DNA of 64,000 bases, taken from Phlyctochytrium arcticum. Lineage: Eukaryota > Chytridiomycota > Chytridiomycetes > Chytridiales > Chytridiaceae. The stretch covers positions 178,655 to 242,654 of the forward strand of contig JAHLKI010000036.1 in assembly GCA_025602905.1 (NCBI GenBank). Reading direction: 5' to 3'. The notes below the pieces were generated by a model. The model had not been told where the DNA came from and ran no database searches. It saw only the letters and a list, made by a program, of their open reading frames with translations. The translations under genes were made by a program, and so were the position numbers. Shown here one piece after another: positions 53,801-64,000 of this stretch (positions are counted from its first letter, which is position 1; every line of letters begins with the position of its first letter).

Positions 53801-54835
53801 ACCGGTCCGGATCGTCGGTCCCGTGTATGTAAATTCAGTATTCCTCGGCACCGTCGAGTCCCACTCCGCACACCCGTCCGCCTTGTAATAAGTCACCGAA
53901 ACATCAGCAATTCGGGGTGTACTATACTGAATCGGAAACCCCCCACTGACCCCATCCGACAACAACCCTTTTGCAGCCGTATAATTCAACCGATTGAATC
54001 CCGACCCCCACCGCGGTGAGATGGTCAAATCCGTTTCTCCCGAGTTTCGCTCGGCAATACTCAGAAATACAATGGGCATAATTCCAATCACGGTAATGAG
54101 TAATGCGGCGGCAAAGACGACGAGACAGACGGATGAACACCCAATGCAGAATTGAGATTTGTGACGGGATGTTTCGCGGATGCTGTGGCGCCATATATTG
54201 GCTAGACTCGATGTGGTTGCGGAAAATTTGTGGGTGGGAGATCGGTGTTGCGGGGTTGCCCGTAGTAGATGAGGTGCTGAAGTTGAAGCAGAATATAACT
54301 CGGGGGAGGGGTCATTCTCAGTCGCCGTCCGAAGAATAATGGGTCCATCCAGTTTCCTTGACCCATCCTTTCCCTTCCCCGATGCCCGCTGCTGTTGTTC
54401 CACATGCGGACTGCTCATCCGAATCTCAGTAATCCCAGGATCCTCCATCGTGGCTATTCGTAATGGAATCTCGTCCTGATTAGGATACACTCTTTTTCGT
54501 CGTTTACCAGGCCACAGGAAGCGGGTCAGCCCTTCCCTCCTGCTCCTGATGGTGGGAGGTACTAAAGTCAATTCGATATCACTCAAGTCAACGTTAACAG
54601 TCCACTGATCGCCTTCTTCTTCCGGTTGTAATGTCGGATGATGCGAGTCCCACCGGTGTCGTTCTTCAAGATCTGGCTTGAGATCTTCATCTTGAGTCGT
54701 GCCGCGGGTTTTTGAGGGTATTGAGGGTTGCGGCCGCTGCTGCTCCGTCCACCGTTCTTCAGTCGGAATGGACGTCGTAACGCTCCCTCTTGGCCGCTTT
54801 GGGTGATTAAGAGTGCCTGAGATTGGCTCACTCAT
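50851..54835 (-). CDS. Large FtsX-family (MacB-like) membrane permease
   Basis: Exons 54835-52916, 52853-52177, 52115-51110 and 51051-50851 give 1,267 residues. A cytosolic, Pro/Arg-rich N-terminus of about 225 residues precedes the first TM helix (CLVVFAAALLITVIGIMPIV). A large Cys-containing lumenal domain follows, then a three-helix FtsX unit ending in VETRTFELGIMRMIGQTRWG. A second lumenal domain leads to the second FtsX unit with NIMEQSKEIGVLRALGVTRW and a final helix pair (FPFPWEITIVVIAASVVSAL). The coupling motif E-x-GxxRxxGxxR occurs in both halves. In bacteria such permeases pair with an ATPase (MacB, LolCDE). No ATPase domain or gene is present here, so the partner or energy source is unknown. 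Confidence 0.87.
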
Positions 54836-55320
54836 ATACGGCAATGTAAAAAGGTCATATATTCTCCTGTTTATGTTCTATTCCACAGAATTCGAAAAGC
54901 TGTCCCGACGCGTCTGACCAATCACGAAACTGACGCGTTTTTCCCATCTTGCGTCGCATCCATATGCGTGTGTATCCATCATTTCCAACTTTCATGTGTA
55001 TGCATTTCGAAAAATGGTACTGTTAGTCTGCCGTCTTCTGTGCGGTGTCAACTCTCTTCTTGTGAATCCAGGATTTGCCTTCCCTTGTCGCGCGTTGTGT
55101 TTCGGAACTAACCGGAAGTGGAAGGGAGCCCATCACCCGGGGTGCTCCGGAGCCGTATCGACGAAACCAGCAACGACTGTCAAACAAACGCATAGAGGGA
55201 CCTATCCACTATTTCCTTTAAAAATCCATCACGCATTTTGAGTGTGTAGATCAAAGGTCAAAGGGAATAGTGCCTTTGGTGCTAATGAAGACGTTTTCAA
55301 AACCGTTGCTGGCAACATCA
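54836..55320. other. Intergenic, upstream of the FtsX gene
   Basis: Holds the FtsX promoter. A short ORF (54996-55241) begins with a hydrophobic stretch but has no recognisable motif and is not called. Confidence 0.45.
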
Positions 55321-55432
55321 TTTACCAATACACAGGGTGGATTGGGGGTGGATACCCCAGGGATACCCATTAATTCTTTACCAATACACAGGGTGGATCG
55401 GGGGTGGATACCCCAGGGATACCCATTAATTC
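55321..55432. repeat. Two-copy 56-bp tandem repeat
   Basis: Copies 55321-55376 and 55377-55432 differ at one base. The unit contains the inverted motif GGATACCCCAGGGATACCC. It lies in non-coding DNA between the FtsX and kinase-like genes. Confidence 0.85.
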
Positions 55433-55617
55433 TAGATAGTATGGGCTGAATGGGACCCGTGTTATGTAGGTTTGTACAGAATACAATCTTCTAGATGATG
55501 TTTTTTTTCGGCGTTGGAGATTAAAATGACGCATGTGCGACTGACTGCTGGGTATGCAAAACCGCATGTGAATACGGCTGGTAAGTGCTCACGTTAAAAG
55601 TGTCCTAGTTTCTCTTG

Positions 55618-56652
55618 CTAGGAATCCACTTCTATAGACGAAATTCGATCCAGAAACTCTTGTGCAGTAGGCGTCGTCCCTTCATACATTTCATGCAGAG
55701 CTTTCCGTAACTCTATAGTTACAGAGTTTTAATAATAGCCCTGATCGAAAAAAAAGTAAAACAAACTCACCTTTAGGCACATCTCCCCTAGCGTCCATCC
55801 TTGCTAATCCCTCCCCAGTACTCCCATCAAACATGCCCATAGCAGCGGTCCGCCCCCCTAGTATCTCCAAACACACACGTCCCAAACTCCTCACGTCTTC
55901 CTCCAGCGCTTCCCGCTCCACCTCTCCCTCATCCCCAACATGGCATGCCATCCCCAGATCCATCAGTTTCGCTTCATCGCCGTCGACATGGATATTACTC
56001 GGCCGAATATCGCCATGCCGTATTCCTTTACTGTGCAGATAAGCCAAAGCCGACGTGAGTTGCCGGATCCAGAGGAGACTGGTGCGGATGGAGGGCAGAC
56101 CGTAGGTTTCAGTATAGGTTCGTAACCGGTGCCCAAAATATTCCATGATAAGGATAAAGGCTGGCGGAGAGGAATCGGTTGGAGGGGCGTCAAAGGATTT
56201 CATGTAGCTGAGTAAATGGGGGTGTGAGAGATTGGGTGCCGTCTCGCTTTCGAAGCTATATGGTAAGACGGGATCTATATCGTCCTTGGGGAGGAATTTC
56301 ACAGCATACTAAGAAAACAAAACACCCAGAACTCAGTAAAAATTCTATCTCCTCGATTTGACTTTGTTTCTTTGATTGGACTTACGGTTTGATTTGTAAG
56401 TTTGTGGACAGCTTCATACACTTCTGTGAACGCGCCAGCGCCCAGGAATCTTCCCAGAGTGTACTCCTTCTTGAACTCATTCGAGATCGCAAAACTGCAA
56501 GGTAAGCGAGAGAATTGTCGCTCGACGGGGAGGGGGTCGGTCGAGTAGTGTCGTCGTATTGAGGTGAAGGTGGGTGTGAGGCGAATGGGTTGGGTAAGGT
56601 GGTGAGGTCGGGACTGGGTGAACGCGGTGAGGATTCGTCTTGTGCAGATCAT
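55618..56652 (-). CDS. Mitochondrially targeted protein kinase-like protein
   Basis: Exons 56652-56386, 56308-55771 and 55712-55618 give 299 residues. The N-terminus (ICTRRILTAFTQSRPHH, then TSIRRHYST) is Arg/Ser/Thr-rich with no acidic residue, a clear mitochondrial presequence. The kinase fold follows: glycine loop LGRFLGAGAFTEVYEA, lysine YAVKFLP, catalytic loop GIRHGDIRPSNIHV and magnesium loop MDLGMA. HRDLKxxN has become HGDIRPSN and DFG has become DLG; the catalytic Asp and Asn and the metal Asp are kept, while the loop Lys is Arg. It is short, with a trimmed C-lobe. Activity is uncertain; a specialised mitochondrial kinase or pseudokinase is possible. Confidence 0.75.
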
Positions 56653-57469
56653 TTTTTGGATAGCGACGGGATGTGTTAGTTTTGAGTTGGCTCAAGTAGG
56701 ACGTTGTCGGTCCGTTTGGTATATGCACGGTATAGGGAATGTTTTGTTTTTGACACTGCGGAAGATTGAATTTCGCGCTTCCAACTTTGCTTCAAATCCA
56801 ACTCCCGTCATTTTGTCATCGCCTTTCAGAGCACGTGACGATATTCATGCTGCGCGGACTGCGCTCGCCCGCGGTTCATTGGTACTTGGGACAGTCTGCC
56901 GGACGTTTCCAGCTCATATGACGATAAAGGACCCTCATAAAAGACAATCTCTGATCACGTCCACATCAAGCTTGATCGTTTCAAAACGGACAGCTTAACA
57001 AGCTGGGTCCTCACAACCTTTGAGCAGCGTGGAGACGTAGGAATTTGAATGATAATTGGGCCGATTGGCTGTAGGATTTCTCCGAACGGAGGGACGAAAT
57101 AAACCTCTGGTACAACGGCGCCATTGTTTCCTGGGTATATCCGACTGGGGTTGGGATAAGCCGCTGCCTTGCATCAATGTTTTCTCTGATGACCCACAGT
57201 TGGTTGTTAACAAACAGATGATGGGCTTTTGGGAGAGTGGGAAATCGGAAGCGGTGGAATCTCTTACCACTTTCTTTGATTCCCAATGAGTGTACTATTC
57301 GAGTAGTACTGTAGTACATCCCGAGAAGCTGGAAGCGGCTTCGCCTGATTAGGGGCAACTGACAGCTCCCATTTTTGTGGTCTGTCTCAAACCATTCTCT
57401 ACAAGAGATGCTCGAAATTTGAAGCCATGGATCCTACTATTGCTCCCTTTTTATCCTGCATTTCGCAAA
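56653..57469. other. Intergenic, duplicated BTB upstream region
   Basis: Positions of about 57150-57469 resemble the upstream DNA of BTB gene 2 (59852-60200, reversed) and, near the start codon, of gene 3. So promoter and gene were duplicated together. No other gene seen. Confidence 0.5.
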
Positions 57470-58222
57470 ATGTTGAGTTTTGATCCGACTTCATCATGGG
57501 AAGAGCAACAAGAAATGGTACGGAAGACATTTATCCGTACAGGGGACACGGTGCCTGATGAACAGTTGTTGGGGGAAGACTTGTCCGACGTTGTCATAGA
57601 GGTCCACCCTGAGGTGGAAGCTGGTGTGACACCAGGCACCGCCAACATTGCTGCTGCACGTATTCCAGCACACTCTGCGATCCTGGCAAACCGCAGCAAG
57701 TCCTTTCACACCCTTTTTACGAACGTTATGGCTCAAAGTAAGATTACGAAAGAGCATCAAGTTGAAGATCAATCATGGTTAAAATCACAGGGTATCCGGT
57801 GCCCATCGCGCGTCACTTAATCGGACACCTCTATCATAGACAGGATGATGGCATACAGTCAAGACCTGTAACAGCATGGGAACAAATACTTCACATCGCG
57901 GATGAGTTTGGGGTCTTGTCTCTTTTTGACAACGTATCCATTATTTTGGTGACATGTCTTTATGCGGGTCATGTCAAAGACGTTGTTTCCCTACTTCAAA
58001 CTGGTATGTAAGCAATGACTATGTCGGGATCAAAACTCATGTAACGTTTCTGTCCATCAAGCATATAAATTTTCGAAAGAAACCAGCGAGATTCTCAGGA
58101 AAGGGTGTATCTCATATTGCACAGGAAACTGCCAGAGATTGTTCAAAGAGAGCGAGTTCAAAAATTTTCTAGGAGATCATGGATGCCGAGATCTGCTTTA
58201 TGAAATAGCTATGCTCCATTAG
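57470..58222 (+). pseudogene. BTB/POZ protein, copy 1 (single frameshift)
   Basis: Exons 57470-58003 and 58062-58222. The frame MLSFDPTSSWEEQQEM leads to the BTB core LSDVVIEVHPEVEAG, ARIPAHSAILANRSKSFHTL and FTNVMAQSKITKEHQVED. At about 57760-57780 one base is missing or extra, because the next conserved block (VKITGYPVPIARHLIGHLYH) lies in another frame. It then continues IADEFGVLSLFDNVSIIL, and after the intron AYKFSKETSEILRKGCISYC to a normal stop. Everything but the shift is intact, so it is a very young pseudogene or carries a sequencing error. BTB proteins of this kind are often adaptors for Cul3 ubiquitin ligases. Confidence 0.75.
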
Positions 58223-59045
58223 GATCGGTGACAGCTTAAATCATGGTCAAGGTAAGATTCATCCAGCACACACTTTAACTTGGAATCTATAATGACTGTC
58301 CGCATTTTCAGGTGGTCATTCGCAAAAGCCTGGAAGGATGATGGGGCCATTTTTTCCGCCTGGATCTCCAAGGGGATAACTTGCTAAACTCAGTGTAGTT
58401 TTGGCTTTCACGCCGAGAAGTCCGAGCTTACCAGCGCACACTCGTGTCAAAATATATTCAGTATTTACGATAGCAAATCTGAAAAGAACAGTTCACAGAG
58501 ATCAGATGGAAATGCTTCCAACAGGGAGTCCCAAATTTGCAGAACGGGTTTTCAATCAGAAAATGATTCTTCTATCGTTAGTGGTGGGGGATGAGGTGTA
58601 CTTGCGGGTTATGGCGTATGTGGGAAGGAACTGGCTGGAACATAAACTTTTCAGAGAGCGACACATTGTGTTGGCTTTCCGGCTTGTCTACATTTGTGCG
58701 CAAGAGTGCGCATATTGCGCGCGGTTTATAGTCACCTAGTTGGAACTCCAGCTGAAAAATGCTTCCATCTACATGTGTTACGCTGCTGTTTATATTCGTT
58801 CATATGGCACAAAATGTATATGCTCTGAGATTCTTTGAGGATGTGGGTACATAGGTACGATCATACTTCTCCCGGTAAGCTAAAACTACGCCCAGCATAC
58901 TAATCAGTCCCGCGGTTCCATCGCCCTTACCCGGGTTACCTCGTGGCTCGCGGGCATCACATACGCTCAGCTAAATCCAAACAGTTATTTAGACTCCAAG
59001 CAAATTGTCTGCTGAACAAATCTTACCTTGCCCATCATATAGCCA
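58223..59045. other. Convergent intergenic (0.8 kb)
   Basis: Lies between the 3' ends of BTB copies 1 and 2. Short ORFs (for example 58401-58739) show no recognisable motif. Confidence 0.45.
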
Positions 59046-59851
59046 TCATTTACTGAGCAAAGCGATTTCAAGAAGCAGATCTCGGCATGCATGTTCTTTG
59101 AGGAAGTCTGCCAGTTTGATCTTTGCAAATAGTGTAGAATGGTATTTTGAGCAATACGAGATACACCCTTTCCTGAGAATTTCACTTGTTTCTTTGGAAA
59201 ATTTGTATGCTGGATGTGAAGACATTTGATATGAGTTTTAATACTGTGAGGTACATTGCTTGGATGATGCGACATACCAATCTGAAGTAGATCAATCACA
59301 TCCTTCGAAATGTTACCAGGCTTGACCAGATACGTCATCAATAGAAAAACGGAAACGTCGTCAAAAAGAGACAAAACCCCAAACTCATCCGCGATCTGAA
59401 GTACTTTTTCCCAGTCTTTCAAACTCAATATTTCCTGTTGCATGCAATCAAGCTTGTTGCGGTAAATGTGCCCAACGAAATATTGTACAGCGGCCAAGGG
59501 GTAGCCTTTGATTTTGACCAGCTTCTTTTCGGTGACCCGACCAACTTGATCCTCTTCCGAAATCTTATCCTGAGCCATACCATTTGTAAAAAGTGCGTGG
59601 AAATACTTGCTGCCGTTTGCCAAGATGGCCGAGTGCGCTGGGATACGTGCAATGGCAGTCGTGTCGACGTCCAGCTTCTTACTGACTTCCACTTCAGTGG
59701 CATCCGCATCGGGATACACCTCAATTACGACGTCGGATAGCTTTTCCCGCAATAATTGCCCATCAGAGTCCAAAAATGATGTACGAGCGAATGCCTCCCT
59801 TACGTTGGAGATAGCATATGCGTCGCTGTGCTCCCAATTGAAGTTCGGCAT
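59046..59851 (-). CDS. BTB/POZ domain protein, copy 2 (intact)
   Basis: Exons 59851-59278 and 59209-59046 (68-bp intron) give 245 residues. Start MPNFNWEHSDAYAISN corresponds to the conserved start of the other two copies. The BTB fold shows LSDVVIEVYPDADATEVEVS, IARIPAHSAILANGSKYFHA with LFTNGMAQDKISEEDQ, VKIKGYPLAAVQYFVGHIY and LQIADEFGVLSLFDDVSVFL. A C-terminal helical tail (AYKFSKETSEILRKGCISYC; ACRDLLLEIALLSK) follows the intron. No MATH, kelch or DNA-binding domain is attached, so it resembles small adaptor-type BTB proteins. This is the only copy with an uninterrupted frame. Confidence 0.82.
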
Positions 59852-61361
59852 ATTGCAAAACGACAGATAAAAAGAACAAGATGGCCGGATACATTCCGTC
59901 GGGAATGAGGGCGGGGTTTAAGCAAAGAATGCGATCGAGTAGCAGGCCCACCAACTGACACCTGTCAGTTGCCTCCAATCAACATTTCGCAACTTCCCGG
60001 ATTCTTTCTGTGTACGAGTATCAGAAGTAGTAAATCCCTTGGACGTGCAACAAAAGTTGTCTAAAGCGCCGCTCCTTACCAATTTTCCGTCTCCCGCAAC
60101 CCATCATTTGAAATCGAACAACCAGCCGTGGATCACAACAGGAGATTTTACCGAGCCGGTGAATAGGGCTTTCTTTTGCAGCCTCAATCCAAAATAATAG
60201 CAACCATGCTTTCAATCACTCCCAAGCGTCCAGACCACTAAATGCTGCGCAAAGATTATGAGACTCACTTTTTCAGGCTGCCTGTTTTTTTTCATAAAAA
60301 AGAGAGATCGACTTTGGTGCAAACTAGATTGAAGCTTGAGTCCATGTATCCGTTGAATCCGGGTACGGCATTTCCCATGCTAGAGGGAATTGGAACATTT
60401 GGCGCTCAAGGGAAAGTGCAGGTCTGTGCTATCATGCTGTCAAATCGAGTCACGCAATAATACACACCCCTGACTACCGTCAATCCCAGACTCCCAGAGC
60501 GGGCACCAGATGATCATGCACGGATCGCCAAGGCTGTCACTGTAGATTGCGCTTTGGTTGTTTAAGGAATTGTCTCTGTATATTAGCGGCCCGCCGACGA
60601 GGATGTCACGCAGGAGAGAGTTTGTGCCGGTTCCCAAACTGTGGCATGCAGATGGCTTCATCCAGTAGTTTTCAAGCGGATCAAAGAAACGTGGTCTCAA
60701 ATCGTCAAGCAGATCTAGTATCATATTCTTCCCAAGTCGACACTTATTGCGCAGCAGGGGACAACTCGCAGAGCGGTCAAAGAAAAGCATCGACGCGGTA
60801 CATAAAGGATTCCCTGGTACGTACTGATTCTTTGGATTTATGCCATTCCTGTATTTAGAGCCGTTACATCAATATGCTCCCGCATGTGCGAGAAAACAGT
60901 CCGGGCGCTCACGGCTTGATCTGACGGCGGGCGATCAGCTCAAGATATTTTATCTGCGTGTATGGCGGTTCAATCAGTCGGCCCCGTTTGAGGGACAAGT
61001 CCTACCGATCGCCAATTGCACCATAAACTATGTCTAGATTCTTCTTCCATCCGAAAGCAAGTTGTCCAGCAATATTTGGAGGAAGTAATATAATTGGTCT
61101 TTCCATGTTTGCTATGGTACAAAATCTGTTGGCCTTCGGATAGGGAATAAGGACGTAAAAAATGCATATGCACGCTCGCACTTTTGAGCTGGGAAACTTA
61201 AACTACACCGAGTCTCCTAGTGAGATCCAAGCTGAGACAATAGTTTTATTTGCCCTTGCAGGCTTTCGCGAATGTGAACCTTAAACATCGACCAGTCAGG
61301 CTATAGACTCAAACTCAAATAGTCAGCGGAACTAATCTTACCTTGATGATCATCCTCCTCG
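59852..61361. other. Intergenic between BTB copies 2 and 3 (1.5 kb)
   Basis: The first 350 bp are the duplicated BTB promoter. A minus-strand ORF at 60440-60790 (116 aa, FDPLENYWMKPSACHSLG) has no family I can recognise and is not called as a gene. Nothing else seen. Confidence 0.4.
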
Positions 61362-62197
61362 TTAGCAATTCTTGTTGAGAGAAAGCCCAAGCAGTTCAAC
61401 AAGCAGATCTCGGCATCCATAATCTCCGACGAAATCGGTGAATTTGGCCTCTTTGGATAGGATATGGTAGTTTTCTTTGCAATACGCGATACACCCTTTT
61501 CTAAGAATTTCACTGGTTTCCCTTGAGTATTTGTATGCTGGATGGTGAAGATATTATACATCTGTTTCGATATTGATTAAAAAGATGTGACACATACCGA
61601 TCTGGAGTAGAGAAACGACGTCTTTATGTTGACCAGAATAAAGCGACGTCAGCAAAGCAATGGATGCCTTGTCAAAAAGGGACATAACCCCAAACTCATC
61701 CGCGATTTGAAGCGCATCTGCCCAGCCGGTCACGACCGATTTATTAAATTGCACCTTGTAGCATGGCGACTGTTGTAAAGGTGCCTAATGAAATAACGCA
61801 CAATGTGCACGGGATGTCCTTTGATTTTGACAAGAACCGGCCGTCGATCCGATGGCGAGATGTCCTTGCTCCCGACGCCGTCATCAGCTTGGGGCGCTTT
61901 CGCCATTTTACTTTGAGCCATGCCATTCGTGAAAAGGGTGTGAAAATATTTGCTGCCGTTGGCCAGAATCACAGAGTGTGCTGGTATACGTGCAACGGCA
62001 ATCTTGGTGGTGTCCGCAGTCTCATCAGCCTCCACTTCAGTCGCATCCGCATCAGGGTAGACCTCAATGACAACGTCAGCCAATTGTTCTCCCAAGAATT
62101 GTCCATCAGGATCCGAAGAATCCCTTGTTCGCAGGAATTTCCTCTGTAGGATTGCTTCTCTATCTTCCCACGGAGTACTCGGATCAAGTTTCAACAT
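61362..62197 (-). pseudogene. BTB/POZ protein, copy 3 (single frameshift)
   Basis: Start MLKLDPSTPWEDREAI at 62197, then LADVVIEVYPDADATEVEAD, VARIPAHSVILANGSKYFHT and VKIKGHPVHIVRYFIRHLYN. A one-base shift at about 61755-61775 moves the rest (LQIADEFGVMSLFDKASIAL) into another frame. After the intron (acceptor at about 61529, CATCCAG) the tail AYKYSRETSEILRKGCIAYC ends at TAA 61362-61364. The shift is at a different place from that in copy 1. The region VVTGWADALQ before it looks less conserved than in copies 1 and 2. Probably a recent pseudogene. Confidence 0.75.
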
Positions 62198-62762
62198 GTT
62201 GCGGAACGCGCGATAAAAAGGAAAAGATGGCAGGATACATATCATCGGAATAAAGTCCGGCATTTGTGGAGAATTGTTTGAGACAGACCACCAAACTGAC
62301 ACCTGTCAGTTGCCGCTTAGCCGCTTCCGTCTTCTCGGTTCGCTCCCAGGGTAGCTCCTGTGGATTTTTGGAAGGAGTACACTCATGGGGAGTGAAACAA
62401 CGTTGCAAGACATTCCCATAACCAAGCGTATTGATCGAGGTTTAACACATATGAAAAATATGCGATAGCTAACTCATCACTTATTGAGAATATTTACTCC
62501 TATTATTTGACATCAATTTTTGCGCAGACCATTATGATGTACCGTGATGTTGCAATTCTTAATTATCTGTGCATCCGATCAGCCTGAAATGAAAACTAAT
62601 CACAATAATACCCGCGAAATACAAACTGCCTATCCCGTAGCTACCCGCAATCTTCATGTGGCACCGATAAAACACGTGTTTTCGGCACCACCCCCCGGGA
62701 CGACCGCTGTACCGTTAAGCACATGTACAATCATCTTTTTGTTAACTTTCAAATGTGGGTGA
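62198..62762. other. Intergenic (565 bp)
   Basis: Holds the copy-3 BTB promoter, which shares TGACAG-GTGTCAGTT-type sequence with copy 2, and the 3' flank of the next gene. No ORF with motifs. Confidence 0.45.
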
Positions 62763-63610
62763 TTAGAATGAATGTTCATGCCAGGCAGCTACGTCCACGG
62801 ATGTGTCCCAACACCGGTTAAATATCCCCAGCAGCACGGCATCCACGATTCTCGCGCTAAGATCGTGCTGCGCGAGCCGGAACGTCCTTCCGCAATCAGT
62901 CTCCCGGTAAAAGATTCGGCCCCCAGCTTGGTTGTCCACTTCCGGAGAAATGACACGGAAGCTGATCGACGAGTCTGAAGCGAGGGCGACAAAGCAGCGG
63001 ACTTTGGATAAATCTTCGGGGCCGCAACAGAATCGCGAGACGATGGAGTTGAGTTGCAGGGTGGCTTCCGAAACCGCCACAAGGTAATCTTTGTGCACCC
63101 GAACCCCATTTGCCTCGAATTCGGTGATCAGGAAGGGCAATGGCTCCTCATCTGTAGCGATTGTCATCGCCACAAAATCCGAACGCGACGACCCCAGCCC
63201 CGCGTTCTGTGGGAACATATAATCACATTCCCATAAGGGGAGACAGAGCCTGTTGGGGGCCAGCTTGACTGCGTTCGATAATATGGGGGCCCAAAGCTCA
63301 CACATGATGTGATTTTCCGAGGTCGTGCTTCCCGGGCCTCTGGTGCCGTGCCCGACATAGGTCGCAACCGCAGAGATGGCAGAGGAAATGGCGAGTGTCT
63401 CCACTTGAATTGCATTCAGTCGCAATTGACACAGCCCCCATTTTCTTGAATGAGCTGTTGCAAGCAAGAAACGGCCAGTTGATGACATGCGCATTCACGC
63501 AAGACTTCAAGGACAAGGGCGGCATTGAATCGGACGGCAATAGTTGATGGGAATATAAATGTTCTTGGAGGCCGATAGCTCGCAAACCGCTCGATTGGAA
63601 GATAGACCAT
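62763..63610 (-). CDS. Unidentified 267-aa protein, possible PD-(D/E)XK-type core
   Basis: Exons 63610-63499 and 63454-62763, joined by a 44-bp intron (GTGAAT...CAACAG), give 267 residues; without this splice no start fits. I do not recognise the family by name. The central part has SSRSDFVAMTIATDEEPLP and then FLITEFEANGVRVHKDYLVA. The spacing D-x(n)-(E)FE followed by a Lys after the turn resembles the second half of a restriction-endonuclease-like core. A helical region (EATLQLNSIVSRF) and a C-terminal strand-rich part (RIFYRETDCGRTFRLAQHDL) follow. Such orphan nuclease-like proteins are common beside mobile DNA in early fungi, but the function here is unknown. Confidence 0.6.
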
Positions 63611-64000
63611 TTCATCTTTTGGAGTGAGTGACGGCCAATCTGCTGGACCTCAGCGACCGGCGAATTCACGCACGCGTCCTGGCCAGTGCGATAACTTTCT
63701 GGAAGGAGAAGTGGCTGTCCGGAGTAGAGGGTAGAGGGGGGTGCTTAGGTTCCAAACTCTCAATCTCCGACAAGCTAATAACCGATCCCGCCAAAAAACT
63801 CGCGTTGCACAACTGTACAGATCTATCCAAATGATCCGCGCGTTTGAAGCCACGGTTCTTGCTGTCACTTCTCTACAGGTGAATGGTAGTCGATGTGGGG
63901 TTTGGGGTTATGAGGTGCAGGTACTGGTGCTGGAACCTCTTGCCTGTAGCGGGTGGAGGGGAAAGGATGGTTGTAGGTGCCGCTTCTGGGATGAGTGAAG
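63611..64000. other. Intergenic end of window
   Basis: Contains the dispersed repeat copy at 63762-63877. A short ORF (63741-63998) runs off the window without a recognisable motif. Confidence 0.4.
63762..63877. repeat. Dispersed repeat, copy B
   Basis: Similar to 26825-26936 in the same orientation, with shared blocks such as GATCCCGCCAAAAAACTCGC and TTGAAGCCACG. About 37 kb separates the copies. Confidence 0.6.

Noticed and set aside
57377..57469. Upstream in-frame extension of BTB copy 1
   Set aside because: All three paralogs keep a Met at the same inner position, and the upstream part is promoter-like and shared as non-coding DNA.
60440..60790. 116-aa minus-strand ORF as a gene
   Set aside because: No recognisable motif, no clear start context and no splice support.

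Overview
The window is nuclear DNA from a fungus. Genes are intron-rich with short introns (mostly 43-77 bp). The conserved set is fungal: REV1, a FANCM/Mph1 helicase, a Slt2-type MAP kinase, a Gvp36-like BAR protein, Gfd2/YDR514C, CENP-K and mitochondrial uS8. A small RIIa/Dpy30-like gene, a type usual in flagella and cilia, together with secreted zincins, BTB expansions and many transposons, points to a zoosporic (chytrid-like) lineage. That placement is inference; no rRNA or organelle marker is present.

Layout. Positions 361-11245 hold a decayed Ty1/copia retrotransposon on the minus strand, with 208-bp LTRs and a GGTAA target duplication. It is interrupted by a 5.66-kb foreign block (938-6598) that reads as 1.42 copies of a 3,982-bp unit. 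The unit carries one unidentified gene and a fragment of a protein-primed B-family DNA polymerase of linear-plasmid type. From 11.4 to 23.8 kb comes ordinary gene space: a kelch-TM-SH3 membrane protein, a Gfd2-like exonuclease-fold protein, uS8m, CENP-K, a bZIP factor, the RIIa protein and a cell-wall-integrity MAP kinase. From 24.2 to 28.3 kb are two paralogous secreted zinc-metalloprotease-like genes. Each has lost its C-terminus differently, one by a 20-bp deletion and one by a solo LTR.

The most notable structure is at 29,548-36,225. It is a DNA transposon with 25-bp perfect terminal inverted repeats and an 8-bp target duplication. Its own four-exon gene (29,971-33,072) encodes a 985-aa protein that I cannot place in a named transposase superfamily. 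A complete Mutator-like element (33,407-36,153; 78-bp TIRs, 9-bp TSD with one mismatch, MULE transposase) is nested inside it.

From 36.5 to 56.7 kb lies dense housekeeping space: a basic Ser-rich protein, FANCM/Mph1, a single-domain thiamine-phosphate synthase, the BAR protein, REV1, an epoxide hydrolase with a 13-nt microexon, a 1,267-aa FtsX-family permease and a mitochondrially targeted kinase-like protein. From 57 to 62.2 kb there is a young three-member BTB/POZ family: one intact copy and two with single frameshifts. The window ends with a 267-aa protein with a possible PD-(D/E)XK nuclease core.

DNA-damage tolerance and repair (FANCM, REV1), chromosome segregation (CENP-K) and cell-wall signalling (MAPK) are present as independent genes; no operon-like or metabolic cluster is seen. 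Splice models were built by hand. For every spliced gene called intact the exon lengths sum to a multiple of three.
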